From Burkholderiales bacterium (GTDB taxonomy: Bacteria; Pseudomonadota; Gammaproteobacteria; Burkholderiales; Burkholderiaceae): 17,226 nt of DNA. The notes under the pieces are model-generated. The model was not told where the DNA came from and searched no databases. It saw nothing but the letters and a program-made list of their open reading frames with translations. This document shows, piece by piece, positions 1 to 9,168 of the stretch (positions within the stretch are counted from its first letter, which is position 1; every line of letters begins with the position of its first letter). The stretch is from assembly GCA_947371645.1 (NCBI GenBank), contig CANBQJ010000063.1, forward strand, positions 1-17,226, given 5' to 3'. The position numbers and the translations under genes are program-made.

Positions 1-492
1 GTCAAGCAGGACATGCTGGTGCGCACCACCTTGAAGTCGCCGGTGCGAGGCTATGTCAAGAACATCCGCATTGGCACGATCGGCGGCGTGATCCCGGGTG
101 GTGCGGCCATCATGGAAATCTTGCCGGTGGGTCCGCGCATCCTCATCGAGGCCCGCATCAAGCCCGCGGACATCGGCTTCGTGCATGTGGGCATGCCGGT
201 GACGATCAAGCTCAGTGCCTACGACTACTACATCTTTGGGGGCCTTAAGGGGGTGCTGGACTACATCAGCCCGGACGCCTTGGGCGATGACGCGAAAACG
301 GGGGCGAAGGACAGCACCTACTACCGCGCCCTCATCCGTTCGGATTCATCCACCCTGCACAAGGGGAAGGAGCCTTTGCCCGTGCTGCCAGGGATGACGG
401 CCAACGTGGAAGTGCGAACGGGAGAACGTTCGGTGGCGCAATACCTGTTGCTGCCTTTGATCAAAACCCAGGAAGCCTTCCGAGAGCGATGA
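1..492 (+). CDS. HlyD-family type I secretion periplasmic adaptor, C-terminal part (5' partial)
   Basis: The reading frame is open from base 1, so this is the last 163 residues of a longer protein; the ATG at 13 is internal. The visible part matches the C-terminal beta-barrel and membrane-proximal portion of membrane-fusion proteins: a lipoyl/barrel stretch (SPVRGYVKNIRI, then GGVIPGGAAIMEILP) is followed by LIEARIKPADIGFVHVGMPV, where the family has its conserved 'D-I-x-x-v-x-x-G-x-x-v-x-v-K' segment, and by LPGMTANVEVRTGERSVAQY near the end. In the family this subunit bridges an inner-membrane ABC exporter to a TolC channel. Its TGA stop overlaps the ATG of the next gene by four bases (ATGA), so the two are one translationally coupled operon. 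The ABC transporter gene usually found upstream would lie outside the window. The family call is firm; the cargo is inferred only. Confidence 0.93.
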   Translation, partial: VKQDMLVRTTLKSPVRGYVKNIRIGTIGGVIPGGAAIMEILPVGPRILIEARIKPADIGFVHVGMPVTIKLSAYDYYIFGGLKGVLDYISPDALGDDAKTGAKDSTYYRALIRSDSSTLHKGKEPLPVLPGMTANVEVRTGERSVAQYLLLPLIKTQEAFRER

Positions 493-1985
493 GCATGCGT
501 ACCCCATTTGAATGTGTTGAAGCGAGTGCCCTGACCCGGGTGTTGGTGGGCCTGGGCCTGGTGAGCAGCCTGGTCTGGGCGACGCCTGCCCATGCCCGTT
601 GCGCCGACGACCTGCCCGCCGAGGTCAAAGCCGAGCGCGCCGAGCAGCGCGCAGACAAGGCCGGCCCGCGTGGGGGCACCAAGGCGGGTGCTGCCAATGC
701 CCAACAGCCCGTGGCGCGTCCACGTGCCGAGCCAGAGCCAGAACCGGCACCTGCCGTGCAGGTGGACCCGATGGTGCAGCTCAGGCAGATCGCCACCGAA
801 GCGGAGCGCCGCAGCGCAGCTGTGGGTGCGGCAAAGCTGCTGGCGGAGGCCGCCGACCTGGACGTGAATGAAGTCAAGGCGGGCCTGTGGCCGCAGGTGT
901 CCGTGGGCGCCAGCCTGGGGCGGGGCGGCACCGCGGTGGACGGGACGACCTCGGTGCCCAACGGTGCACAGAACTCCGTGAGCTTGAGTGTGGCGGGGCC
1001 TTTGTGGGACAACGGGCGCATCTCTCGCATGACCGACTACCGCAGCCAGCTGGCCGATTCGGCCAAGCTGGGTGCGACGCTGACCCAGGAGCAGGTGGTG
1101 CTGGAAGCCGTCTCTGCGGCCGTGGAGCGCAACCGCTATCGCCTGCAGGCGCAGGTCTATCAGCAGTTCATGCGCAAGATGAGCTGCCTGGTGGAATCGC
1201 TGGAAGGCATCGTGGCAGAAGACCGTGGCCGCACCAGCGAGCTGGTTCAGGCCCGCAAGACCCAGGCACAGGCCGAGTTGCAGCGAGACCAGGCCCTGGC
1301 CCAGAGCCGCCAGGTTGAAATCAAGTTGCGAAAGCTGGTGGGGGAGCAGTTCATCCCTGGTGATGGCATCACCATGCCCCTGGCCATGGTGCCCGAGCTG
1401 GGCGAGATCAACCGCCAGGTCGAGTCCGGCACGGACGCGCAGCAGCTGCGGGCGCAAATCGATGCGCAGGAAAGCTACAGCCAGACCCTGGTGGCCGGAC
1501 AAAGGCCGCAGCTGGGCTGGAACCTGGGCCAGTCGAAAGGGACGCAGGGCGGCAGTCAGGTGGTGTCTTGGCATGCAGGTGTCACGCTGAACTACACGCT
1601 GTTCAATGGCTTTTCTGATGAGTCGGTTCGCATGGCGGCTGCCAAGCGGACTGAGGCCTCTCGACAGCAACTGGCAGAGTTACTGGCCACCAAGTACTCG
1701 CGAACCGCCGAGATGTACGACGTGGCGGCCAGCGCCTTCGACCGGGCCAAGCGCTATGGCAACGTGCTGAAAGACAGCGAGAAGGTGCGCAACTTCACGT
1801 TCATGCAGTGGTCTCAGCTGGGCAGGCGATCCTTGTTTGACGTGATGTCGTCCGAGAGCGACCACTTCAACCTGCGCATCGCTTACGTCAACGCCATGCA
1901 CGACGGCTACATCGCCAGTGCACAGCTGCGCTCGCTGGGCAGCGGCCTGTCTGCCTGGCTGCAGGCCACCGGCACAGCGCACTGA
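489..1985 (+). CDS. TolC-family outer-membrane channel of a type I secretion system
   Basis: A 498-residue protein of usual TolC-family length. Residues 1-36 form a signal peptide with a hydrophobic core (VLVGLGLVSSLVW) and an AHA cleavage site before Arg37-Cys38. A Pro/Glu-rich linker (residues about 72-90, containing EPEPEPAPA) precedes the first outer-membrane efflux repeat. Long Ala/Gln/Glu/Arg-rich coiled-coil helices follow (roughly 93-230 and 245-290), and the second repeat ends with GVTLNYTLFNGFSDESVRMA, the 'Y-x-L-F-x-G' strand typical of the family. The start at 489 overlaps the hlyD-like stop codon; an in-frame ATG at 495 is a possible alternative. Known family role: a trimeric outer-membrane channel docking on the HlyD adaptor. 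The tight coupling supports a dedicated type I exporter rather than a housekeeping TolC. Confidence 0.93.
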   Translation: MSMRTPFECVEASALTRVLVGLGLVSSLVWATPAHARCADDLPAEVKAERAEQRADKAGPRGGTKAGAANAQQPVARPRAEPEPEPAPAVQVDPMVQLRQIATEAERRSAAVGAAKLLAEAADLDVNEVKAGLWPQVSVGASLGRGGTAVDGTTSVPNGAQNSVSLSVAGPLWDNGRISRMTDYRSQLADSAKLGATLTQEQVVLEAVSAAVERNRYRLQAQVYQQFMRKMSCLVESLEGIVAEDRGRTSELVQARKTQAQAELQRDQALAQSRQVEIKLRKLVGEQFIPGDGITMPLAMVPELGEINRQVESGTDAQQLRAQIDAQESYSQTLVAGQRPQLGWNLGQSKGTQGGSQVVSWHAGVTLNYTLFNGFSDESVRMAAAKRTEASRQQLAELLATKYSRTAEMYDVAASAFDRAKRYGNVLKDSEKVRNFTFMQWSQLGRRSLFDVMSSESDHFNLRIAYVNAMHDGYIASAQLRSLGSGLSAWLQATGTAH

Positions 1986-1992
1986 GCGGTCG

Positions 1993-2012
1993 GCCCGCCG
2001 GCGGTGGTGGGC
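1993..2012 (+). terminator. Possible hairpin terminator after the TolC-like gene
   Basis: GCCCGCC (1993-1999) can pair with GGTGGGC (2006-2012), including one G:U pair, around a six-base loop, starting eight bases after the stop codon. There is no T-run after it, so it is not a convincing intrinsic terminator. It may only slow readthrough into the glycosyltransferase genes. Confidence 0.25.
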
Positions 2013-2077
2013 TCAAGTGTGTCAATCAGTGGGCAAATCCCGGCGTTTCTGGCGCGATCGGCGTCAGGTGGGGCTCC

Positions 2078-2083
2078 TATGCT
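2078..2083 (+). promoter_or_regulatory. Candidate -10 box for the glycosyltransferase operon
   Basis: TATGCT matches the sigma-70 -10 consensus at four of six positions. It lies 48 bases before the preferred ATG at 2126, which would place transcription start near 2090 and give a short leader holding the AGGA ribosome binding site. No good -35 hexamer is seen at 16-18 bases spacing, so this is a weak call. Confidence 0.22.
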
Positions 2084-2113
2084 CGTTCCTGCCGTGTGTC
2101 CAACCGACGCCAC

Positions 2114-2117
2114 AGGA
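2114..2117 (+). promoter_or_regulatory. Ribosome binding site deciding the start at 2126
   Basis: AGGA lies eight bases before the ATG at 2126. The in-frame GTG at 2096 and ATG at 2168 have no comparable purine-rich site, so 2126 is the preferred start of the large TPR/GT41 protein. Confidence 0.5.
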
Positions 2118-2125
2118 TCGCGCCC

Positions 2126-5100
2126 ATGGGAAACCGCCCCCCCTCGTCAGCCATCAAGAACACCGCCATGCCAGCCACCGCTTCAACCGCCACCCGGGAA
2201 CCGGCTCCCGCCAACGTGCCCACCGGCGTTGCGCCTTCACTGATACGGGGCCTGGAATTGCAAGGCGCAGGGCGATCAGAAGAGGCCGCCGCCGTCTTCA
2301 GGGCACACCTCCAGGCCCAGCCCTTTGACGGGGTGGCCACCTATTCGCTGGCCCTGATCCTCACGCAAAAGCAGGACCTGGCAGGTGCCTTGCAGCTGCT
2401 GGCCCACTGCCTGACGGTCAACCAGACCTTCGCGCCGCTGTGGATGGCCTATGGCAGCGTGCTGCAGAACCTGCTGCGGCGCGACGACGCGCTGGCGGCC
2501 TACGAGCGCGCCCTGGCGCTCAACCCGCAATACCTGGAGGCCTTGGTCAACAGCGGTGTGCTCCTGCGCGAGCAGCACCGCCATGTGGAGGCGCTCGAGC
2601 GCTTCCAGCGCGTGCTGGCCATCAAGCCAGACCATGAAACCGCCTTGGGCAACTGCGGCATCATCCTCACCGAATTCAAGCGCACCGAAGAGGCCATTGC
2701 CATGTTCGAGCGCCTGCTGTCCGTCAACCCCAACTACGACTGGGGCCTGGGCCTGCTGGTCTACGAGCGCATGCACGCCTGCGACTGGACGGACTACAAC
2801 CGGCTGGCCAAAGAGATCGTGGACGGCATCTTGCAAGGCAAGCGCACCTGCAAGTCGCTGCCGCTCATGGCCATGTCGGACGACTGCGCGGCCCACCAGC
2901 TCAGCGCCCGCATGTTCGGCACACGCTTTCCGCAAGGCGCGCAACCCCTGTGGACGGGCGAGCGCTACCGCCACAAGAAGATCCGCGTGGCTTACGTGTC
3001 GCCCGACCTGCGCGAGCACCCCGTGGGCCACCTGATGGCCGGCATCTTCGAGCACCACGACAAGAACCGCTTCGAGACCATCGCCATCTCGCTGGGTGTG
3101 GACGACAAGAGCCGCCTGCGCAGCCGCATGCTGGCTTCGTTTGACCACTTCGTGGACGCACGCCTGATGAACTCGCGCGAGATCGCCGAAGTGATGCGCA
3201 AGATGGAGGTCGACATCGCCGTGGACCTGGCCGGCTACACGGCCGATTCCCGCACCGACGTCTTCGCACACCGGCCAGCGCCCGCCCACGTGAACTACCT
3301 GGGCTACCCGGGCACCCTGGGCCTGCCCTACATGGACTACATCGTCGCTGACCGCCACGTGATCCCGCCGGAGCACCAGCGTTTCTACGACGAGACGGTG
3401 GTCTACCTGCCCGACGCCTACCTGCCTACCGATGGCAACCTGCAGATCGCCGAGCGCACGCCCACCCGCGCCGAATGCGGCCTGCCCGAAGGCGTGGTGG
3501 TGTTTTGTTCCTTCAGCCACGACTACAAGATCAACCCGCCGCTGTATGACGTGTGGATGCGCCTGCTGCAACAAGTGCCTGGCAGCGTGCTGTGGCTGAT
3601 GTCGCGTGGCGAGAGCGCCCAGCGCCACCTGCGCCGCGAGGCCGAGCAGCGTGGCGTGGACCCGCAGCGCCTGGTGTTTGCCACCCGCGTGCCCCGCGTG
3701 GAGGATCACCTGGCCCGCTATCGTCAGGCCGACATCTTCCTGGACACGCACCCCTACAACGCCCACACCACCGCCGCCGACGCGCTCATGGCCGGCCTGC
3801 CCGTGGTGACCTTCATGGGCGGCGCCTTCCCGGCGCGCGTCGCAGCCAGCCTGGTGCACGCCATGGGCCTGCCCGAGCTGGTGTCCGACTCCATGGCCGG
3901 CTACGAGGCGCTGGCCTTGCGCCTGGCCACGCACCCCGATGAGCTCCGGGCCATCCGCGACAAGCTGGCGCGCAACCGTGCCGACGCACCTTTGTTTGAC
4001 ACCGCCGAGTTCTGCCGCAACCTGGAGGCCGTCTACACCAGCATCTGGCACGACTCCCAGGTCAACCGCCGCATCGTGGCCCAGGACGGCACCCAGGTGC
4101 TGGCGCCGGAGGACTTCAGCCTGGGCACCGTCGAGGCCGACATCGCCCGAGGCAACCTGCAGAAGGCCGAGCTCTTGTGCCGCGAGGCGCTGAAAAAGCA
4201 GCCTGAGGACGTGGCCGCGCTGAAGCTGCTGGGCGACATCGCGTCGCGTGTGGGTGCGCATGACTTCGCGGCCGAGCACTACGCCCAGGCCCTGGGCCAC
4301 CTGCCTCAAGCCCGGGCACGCACATCTGTCCTTCAGGGCTTGCACAAGGACAGCCTGGCCAAGGCCGAGCGGGCCGCTGCAGCCGCCCAGGAGACTTCGC
4401 AAGCCGGTGTCACCCGCGCGGTGCTGATCAAGGCCTGGGGCTATGGCTTCTGGTCCGACCTGGACCATGTGCTGGCGGGCCTGCTGCTGGCCGAGATCGC
4501 CGAGCGCCAGCCCGTGGTGCAATGGGGGCGCAACAGCCTGTTTCGCCACCCGGACACGGCCAATGCCTTCGAGTGCTTCTTCGAGCCGGTGTCGGCGCTG
4601 ACGGTGCAGGACCTGCAAGCCGAAGGCACGACCTTCTACCCGCCCAAGTGGCAGGCCGCCAACCTGCTGGCCGATGACGTGCAGAAGTGGAGCGGGGAGG
4701 GCTCACGCCTGACGGCCCTGTACATGCTGCGCCGGCCCGAGGCGGTGGTGGTCAGCGACTTCCATACCAAGCTCAACGACCTGATCCCCTGGATCCCGCG
4801 CAGCAGCCCTCTGCATGGGCTGGACCGCAACCAGCTCTACCGCCACCTGTTCACCAAGTACCTGCGCCTGAAGCCTGCGCTGCAAGCCAAGGTGGACGCC
4901 CAGGCAGCGTCGGTGCTGGATGGCCGCCACTGGCTGGCCGTGCACGTGCGCGGCAGCGACAAGGTGCGCGAGATTGCCCACCTGGACGCGGTGAACCAGA
5001 CCTACTGGTCGGCCATCGACCAGATCCTGCAGGTCAACCCCAGCCTCAACATCTTCCTGCTGACCGACAGCGAGCCCATGGTCACCGTCTTTCAGCAGCG

Positions 5101-5365
5101 TTATGGCACGCGCGTGCACACCCTGGAATGCCAGCGCAGCGACAACGAGCAGGGCGTGCACTACGCCGGCCACGACGGCGTGGCCATGGGCGAGCAGGTG
5201 ATCCTGGACGCCTGGACGGCCGCCCGCTGCGACTTCTTCCTGGGCAACGGTGGCTCCAACGTGTCGGTGGGCATCCGCCACCTCAAGGACTGGCGACCGG
5301 GCACCTTCTTCCTGATCGGGGCGGACTTCCTGGGCGAGCCCAACCTGTCCTTGCACAACTGGTGA
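2126..5365 (+). CDS. TPR + GT41 (OGT/SPINDLY-like) glycosyltransferase fused to a NodZ/FUT8-like C-terminal domain
   Basis: A 1079-residue protein from the ATG at 2126 (1089 from the GTG at 2096). Residues about 40-200 are tetratricopeptide repeats (e.g. DALAAYERALALNPQYLEAL). Residues about 280-640 are a GT41 catalytic domain: SPDLREHPVGHLM carries the family's active-site-region His (298), HDYKINPPLYDVW carries the conserved Lys (468), and LDTHPYNAHTTAADAL carries the HTT and Asp of the UDP-sugar site. This family transfers a sugar from a UDP donor to Ser/Thr (OGT), or in HMW1C relatives to Asn, of cytoplasmic proteins. After a short second TPR-like helical stretch (about 670-735), residues about 760-1079 form another domain with HVRGSDKVRE (940-949) and CDFFLGNGGSNVSVGI (1035-1050). 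These resemble the H-x-R-x-x-D-K donor motif and the C-terminal Ser/Asn loop of NodZ/FUT8-type fucosyltransferases. No signal peptide or membrane segment is visible. The GT41 part is firm; the C-terminal family is recognised by motif only. Confidence 0.88.
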   Translation: MGNRPPSSAIKNTAMPATASTATREPAPANVPTGVAPSLIRGLELQGAGRSEEAAAVFRAHLQAQPFDGVATYSLALILTQKQDLAGALQLLAHCLTVNQTFAPLWMAYGSVLQNLLRRDDALAAYERALALNPQYLEALVNSGVLLREQHRHVEALERFQRVLAIKPDHETALGNCGIILTEFKRTEEAIAMFERLLSVNPNYDWGLGLLVYERMHACDWTDYNRLAKEIVDGILQGKRTCKSLPLMAMSDDCAAHQLSARMFGTRFPQGAQPLWTGERYRHKKIRVAYVSPDLREHPVGHLMAGIFEHHDKNRFETIAISLGVDDKSRLRSRMLASFDHFVDARLMNSREIAEVMRKMEVDIAVDLAGYTADSRTDVFAHRPAPAHVNYLGYPGTLGLPYMDYIVADRHVIPPEHQRFYDETVVYLPDAYLPTDGNLQIAERTPTRAECGLPEGVVVFCSFSHDYKINPPLYDVWMRLLQQVPGSVLWLMSRGESAQRHLRREAEQRGVDPQRLVFATRVPRVEDHLARYRQADIFLDTHPYNAHTTAADALMAGLPVVTFMGGAFPARVAASLVHAMGLPELVSDSMAGYEALALRLATHPDELRAIRDKLARNRADAPLFDTAEFCRNLEAVYTSIWHDSQVNRRIVAQDGTQVLAPEDFSLGTVEADIARGNLQKAELLCREALKKQPEDVAALKLLGDIASRVGAHDFAAEHYAQALGHLPQARARTSVLQGLHKDSLAKAERAAAAAQETSQAGVTRAVLIKAWGYGFWSDLDHVLAGLLLAEIAERQPVVQWGRNSLFRHPDTANAFECFFEPVSALTVQDLQAEGTTFYPPKWQAANLLADDVQKWSGEGSRLTALYMLRRPEAVVVSDFHTKLNDLIPWIPRSSPLHGLDRNQLYRHLFTKYLRLKPALQAKVDAQAASVLDGRHWLAVHVRGSDKVREIAHLDAVNQTYWSAIDQILQVNPSLNIFLLTDSEPMVTVFQQRYGTRVHTLECQRSDNEQGVHYAGHDGVAMGEQVILDAWTAARCDFFLGNGGSNVSVGIRHLKDWRPGTFFLIGADFLGEPNLSLHNW

Positions 5366-5395
5366 TCGCGGGCAACAGGCCTGCTGGAGCGCGAG

Positions 5396-8233
5396 ATGAC
5401 ACGTGAGTTCGTGGTCGATGGGATCTTCTACCAGATCGGCAAGTCGGGCATTGCCCGGGTGTGGAACAAGCTGCTGGAAGCATGGGTGCGCACGGGCTTT
5501 GCGGAGCGCGTGCTGGTGATCGACCGCCAGCGTACCGCCCAGCGCGTGCCCGGCGTGGCCTACCTCGATGCCCCGGCCTTCTTCCACGAGCGCACGCTTG
5601 AGGACCGCCGCATGCTGCAGGCCATCTGCGACCACCACGGCGCACGGGCTTTCATCTCCACGTACTACAGCATCCCGGAGGCGACGCCATCGCTGATGAT
5701 GGTGCACGACATGATCCCCGAGGTGATGGGCTGGGACATGAGCCAGCCCATGTGGCAACAAAAGCGCGAGGCCTTGGCCTACGCGAGTGCCTTCGTGGCG
5801 GTTTCGACCAACACGGCGGCAGACGTGCGCCGCTTCATCGAACGTCCCGAGCGCGAAGTGACGGTGGCGCTCAATGGCTGCGACTTCACACCGCCTGGCG
5901 CTGACGAGGTGGCGGCGTTCAAGGCCCGTTGCGGCATTGACCGACCCTATTTCATGCTCTCGGGCAGCCGCAGCGACTACAAGAATGCCGTGCTGTTCTT
6001 CAAGGCGTTTGAGCGTCTGGGGGCCGAGCGATCGAAGTTCTCGATCCTGTGCACGGGCGGTGGCTCGCTGGAGCCGGAGATGGCCGCTTGCGTCGGCGAA
6101 GGCAAAGTGTTCATCGGCATCCTGAGCGATGAGGACCTGCGTTGTGCCTACGCAGGCGCGCAGGCGCTGGTGTACCCCTCACTGTATGAAGGCTTCGGGC
6201 TGCCGGTGTTGGAGGCCATGGCCTGTGGTGCCCCCGTCATCTCCAGCCGTGCCGCGTCTCTGCCCGAGGTGGGCGGCGATGCGCCCTTGTACCTCGACCT
6301 GGATGGCGTGAGCCAGGATCAGGCAGCCGGGCAGTTGGCGGACCACATGCACACCGTGCTGGACCCGGCCGTTCGGGCCATCCTCATTGCCAAAGGGCTG
6401 CAGCACGCTCAGACCTTCACCTGGACACGCATGGCGCAGACGGTGCAAGCGAGCCTGGAAGGCCTGGCGGCCACCCGCCCTCAAGGCAAGTTGTCCATCA
6501 TCACGACGTGCTTGAACGAGGCTCAGGGCCTGGCTCGCGCCGTCGCAAGTGTCTGTACGCAATCCCACGCGAACTGGGAACACATCGTCATTGACCGTGG
6601 CTCCAACGATGACACGGCGGGCGTGCTGGCAGCACACCCGCACCTGGTGGTACGCCGTGAACCAGGCCTTTCCGTGGTCGAGGCGCTCAAGCTGGGGGCA
6701 TCCCTGGCCAGTGGCGAGATGCTGGGGCACCTCAGCCCCCAAGACCAATACCTGCCTGGTGCCCTGGCCGCAGTCCATGACGCCTTGGACAAGGGCGCCG
6801 TGTTCGTGATGGGTAACGTCCAGATCCGCAACTTGCAGCTGCACAGTGAGTTCACCAATGTGCCTCGCCATACCCTGGCTGGGATGCTGCGGCATTGGGA
6901 GCCCAATGCGTTTTGCTACCACCCGGTGGGCTACTTCTACAGCAAGGCCATCCAGCAGCAATGCCCGTTCAATGCCGGCAATGCGCGGGCGATGAACCTG
7001 GAGTTTTTGCTCGACGTGGCGGCCACGAGCAACATCACCAAAATCGACGCGATCCTGGGGGTGAGCGATGAAGGTGAGGGCTCGGCCAACGACGAAGCCC
7101 AGCTGTCGCCGACGTACTGGCGACCGTCTGGCTTTCCCTGTGTCGAGCGCCACCTCCAGAAGCTGTCGCCTGCCGAGCGTGATGCTTTCGAGCAGGCGCG
7201 CCGTCAGGGCTACATGGCCATGCAGGCCGACACCAACCGGCGATCGCTGGCGCGTGGACGCCGTCCAGACCCGCATGGCCTGACAGACACCGTGACGGTG
7301 GTGATCCCAACCTACAACGATGCGGCCACGCTGGCACGCGCCATCTCGACAGCGCTGAACCAGACCTATCCACATGTGAGCGTGCTGGTGGTGGACGATG
7401 CCGGCCCTGCTCAGGGCAAGGCCTGGGTGGATGCCCAATACGCCGGCAACCCCCGCGTGCGGTCCGTGCGGCACCCGCAAAACCGCATGCTGGGCGGCGC
7501 ACGCAACACCGGCATCGCCGAGGCCCAGGGCGACTTCATCTATTTCCTGGATGCCGACGACGAGTTGCTGCCCGACGCCATCGGCAAACTGGTGGCGATC
7601 GCGAGCCGCTGTGATGTCGACATCGTGCAAGGCGGGACACTCAAAGTGACGGCCGACGGCCAGGAGAGCGTGTTTCACCAAGCGGACTTCTGCTCAGACG
7701 GTGGCGTGGATGCGGTGGAGTGGTTCGCCATGCACCGCCACGCCAGCGTGGCCTGGAACAAGCTGTACCGGCGCAGTTTTCTGCAAGCCCACCTACACCT
7801 GCGCTTCATCGAAGCCTACATGCACGAGGACGTCACCTTCGCGCTGCGCACGGCGTACCAAGCCCGCAGTGTCGTGTCGATCTCGGATCCGGTGCTCAAG
7901 TACCACACGAATGAGCAGTCCCTGACACAACGCAAGCCTGGTCGGATCAATCTGGAGTCGTACCTGGCGGTCTACCAGGACCTGATGGACGCGCTGGCAT
8001 CATTCCAGTTGCCTGATGAATCGCGTCGGCCCGGGCTGGTCCAGCGGGTCGTTCGAGCTCATGTCAGCGGTGATTTCATCCCCAAGCTCGTGCAGTGTCG
8101 CCAGAAGCTGGGAGCCGAAGAGTTCAGTGCTCTGATTCACGACGTCGGCCACTGCCAACTGGGCTCGCATGGCATCGCCTTGGCCAACCTGATCGACACC
8201 CTGTTTGGTGTGATGTTTCAGCCGAGAGGCTGA
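5396..8233 (+). CDS. Tri-domain glycosyltransferase: GT4 - GT2 - GT2
   Basis: A 945-residue protein with three catalytic modules. Residues 1-360 are a GT-B fold GT4 enzyme: [15 protein letters not shown] is the donor-side strand and helix, and [18 protein letters not shown] carries the family's E-x7-E pair (Glu265, Glu273). Residues 365-600 are a GT-A family 2 module ([18 protein letters not shown], then [11 protein letters not shown]) in which the usual metal-binding D-x-D site appears as LSPQDQY (446-452), so it may be altered or weak. Residues 630-945 are a second GT2 module with [23 protein letters not shown] and a complete [11 protein letters not shown] (DADD at 719-722). TGGAG (5385-5389) six bases before the ATG supports the start. 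The gene follows the GT41 gene by 30 bases on the same strand and is likely cotranscribed. Three modules in one chain suggest stepwise extension of one glycan. No membrane segment is seen. Sugar specificity is unknown. Confidence 0.9.
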   Translation: MTREFVVDGIFYQIGKSGIARVWNKLLEAWVRTGFAERVLVIDRQRTAQRVPGVAYLDAPAFFHERTLEDRRMLQAICDHHGARAFISTYYSIPEATPSLMMVHDMIPEVMGWDMSQPMWQQKREALAYASAFVAVSTNTAADVRRFIERPEREVTVALNGCDFTPPGADEVAAFKARCGIDRPYFMLSGSRSDYKNAVLFFKAFERLGAERSKFSILCTGGGSLEPEMAACVGEGKVFIGILSDEDLRCAYAGAQALVYPSLYEGFGLPVLEAMACGAPVISSRAASLPEVGGDAPLYLDLDGVSQDQAAGQLADHMHTVLDPAVRAILIAKGLQHAQTFTWTRMAQTVQASLEGLAATRPQGKLSIITTCLNEAQGLARAVASVCTQSHANWEHIVIDRGSNDDTAGVLAAHPHLVVRREPGLSVVEALKLGASLASGEMLGHLSPQDQYLPGALAAVHDALDKGAVFVMGNVQIRNLQLHSEFTNVPRHTLAGMLRHWEPNAFCYHPVGYFYSKAIQQQCPFNAGNARAMNLEFLLDVAATSNITKIDAILGVSDEGEGSANDEAQLSPTYWRPSGFPCVERHLQKLSPAERDAFEQARRQGYMAMQADTNRRSLARGRRPDPHGLTDTVTVVIPTYNDAATLARAISTALNQTYPHVSVLVVDDAGPAQGKAWVDAQYAGNPRVRSVRHPQNRMLGGARNTGIAEAQGDFIYFLDADDELLPDAIGKLVAIASRCDVDIVQGGTLKVTADGQESVFHQADFCSDGGVDAVEWFAMHRHASVAWNKLYRRSFLQAHLHLRFIEAYMHEDVTFALRTAYQARSVVSISDPVLKYHTNEQSLTQRKPGRINLESYLAVYQDLMDALASFQLPDESRRPGLVQRVVRAHVSGDFIPKLVQCRQKLGAEEFSALIHDVGHCQLGSHGIALANLIDTLFGVMFQPRG

Positions 8234-8237
8234 ACCT

Positions 8238-8246
8238 GGGGGGGGG
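8238..8246. repeat. Nine-G homopolymer between two convergent stop codons
   Basis: Nine consecutive G fill most of the 13-base gap between the stop of the plus-strand tri-domain glycosyltransferase (8231-8233) and the stop of the minus-strand GT2-like gene (8247-8249). A length change here would not shift either reading frame, so it is not an obvious phase-variation switch. Confidence 0.9.
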
Positions 8247-8963
8247 TCAGGGCTGGCCCTGCGCCTGCCTGGCCCGCGCGCCGATGTAGCCGTTGAGCAG
8301 GTGGTACATCAGCTGTTCTGGCAGTGTCAGCTGGGTCATGAACTGGCCCATTTGCGCGCGCGCCTGGTCCGCCATGTAGCCGCTGCCCTGTGGGTGTGCC
8401 AAGAGGATGCTGTGGTCTCGCACCACATGCAACTCATGGGTGTAGCTGTAGCAGATGGCCACCCAGTCGATCCCCCAACCCAGGTTGTTCTGGCTGTAGG
8501 TCAGACGCTTGAGGCGATCGGCCACCGGGGTGGACAGCGAAAACACGATCCCGTCGGTCTGTGCCACGAAGGCAAGCTGTGTGTTCGGGTCGCGGTGAAC
8601 TTCGACGTGCGCATCCAGCCAGGGTGTGTGGTTCACGGATGGGGCCCAGACCCCGACGCTGTCCAGTTGGTGTACCCCCCGGCAGCGCTGGATCAGGCCG
8701 GGCCAATCGTTGCAACCAGCGTCCGCGTGAATCAGCAGGAAGATGTCTTCATTGCCACGGTGGATGGCGGTCTCGAACTTGCCGCCAAAGAAGATGGCGT
8801 TGTCCACGGCGATCCAGTCACCGGCACCGGCTTCTGGTGCGCCATCCGGGTTGGAGTAGATCACCGTGAGGCGGTCCACATGGGGCGCGATGGCCTCGGC
8901 AATGTGCCGGCTGTCGGCATACTTGCCGTTCCACGAAACGATGGCCGCGTGCAGGGTCTTCAT
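8247..8963 (-). CDS. Small GT2-like (GT-A fold) glycosyltransferase
   Basis: A 238-residue protein from the ATG at 8963. The frame stays open upstream to 9314, but the GT-A first strand begins exactly here (MKTLHAAIVSWNGK). Features of the fold: FLLIHADAGCNDW (76-87), where the metal/UDP-binding acidic site of GT2 enzymes sits; a central AQTDGIVFSLS strand; and NNLGWGIDW (159-167), resembling the conserved G-x-G-x-D-x acceptor-side motif. No membrane segment is visible. No Shine-Dalgarno sequence precedes the ATG. It is convergent with the large GT4-GT2-GT2 gene and divergent from the CgeB-like gene, so it is a lone minus-strand gene between plus-strand neighbours, suggesting a separate insertion into the cluster. 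Specificity is unknown. Another nucleotide-sugar-binding GT-A enzyme is possible. Confidence 0.75.
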   Translation of the reverse strand: MKTLHAAIVSWNGKYADSRHIAEAIAPHVDRLTVIYSNPDGAPEAGAGDWIAVDNAIFFGGKFETAIHRGNEDIFLLIHADAGCNDWPGLIQRCRGVHQLDSVGVWAPSVNHTPWLDAHVEVHRDPNTQLAFVAQTDGIVFSLSTPVADRLKRLTYSQNNLGWGIDWVAICYSYTHELHVVRDHSILLAHPQGSGYMADQARAQMGQFMTQLTLPEQLMYHLLNGYIGARARQAQGQP

Positions 8964-9168
8964 GGGGCAGGGTGATGGCAGAGGCCGAGATGACCTCCAT
9001 GCTGCTGGATTCTGCGGTGAGCAAGGTATGGAACAGCGTCGGGTTTGACCGCCATTCCAGCCCGAAGGTCTGCGCGACAGGCGGGCGAAAGCCGTGTTCA
9101 TCGCGACTTGTTCCTGCAGGCAAGGTGGCAGGATGCTTTGGTCTTCAGCCTCCATTTGTCTACTGGCC
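8964..9168. other. Divergent intergenic region with coding-like debris
   Basis: This 205-bp gap separates two divergent gene starts and must hold both promoters, but no clear -35/-10 pair was found. On the minus strand it reads like protein in two successive frames: MEAEDQSILPPCLQEQVA in the frame of the downstream GT2-like gene (from about 9154), then TFGLEWRSNPTLFHTLLTAE and MEVISASAITLPHE in another frame (about 9070-8950), with mostly C or G at third codon positions. On the plus strand a 66-codon frame (8972-9172) ends in a TGA overlapping the ATG of the next gene. Either a frame-shifted remnant of a lost gene or a small coupled ORF could explain this. Confidence 0.35.

Noticed and set aside
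2276..4618. 780-codon minus-strand open frame opposite the GT41 gene
   Set aside because: His/Gln/Val-rich antisense shadow of a high-GC gene. The plus-strand frame shows full TPR and GT41 motifs.
8234..8246. G9 tract as a phase-variation switch
   Set aside because: It lies after both stop codons, so slippage would not alter either protein.
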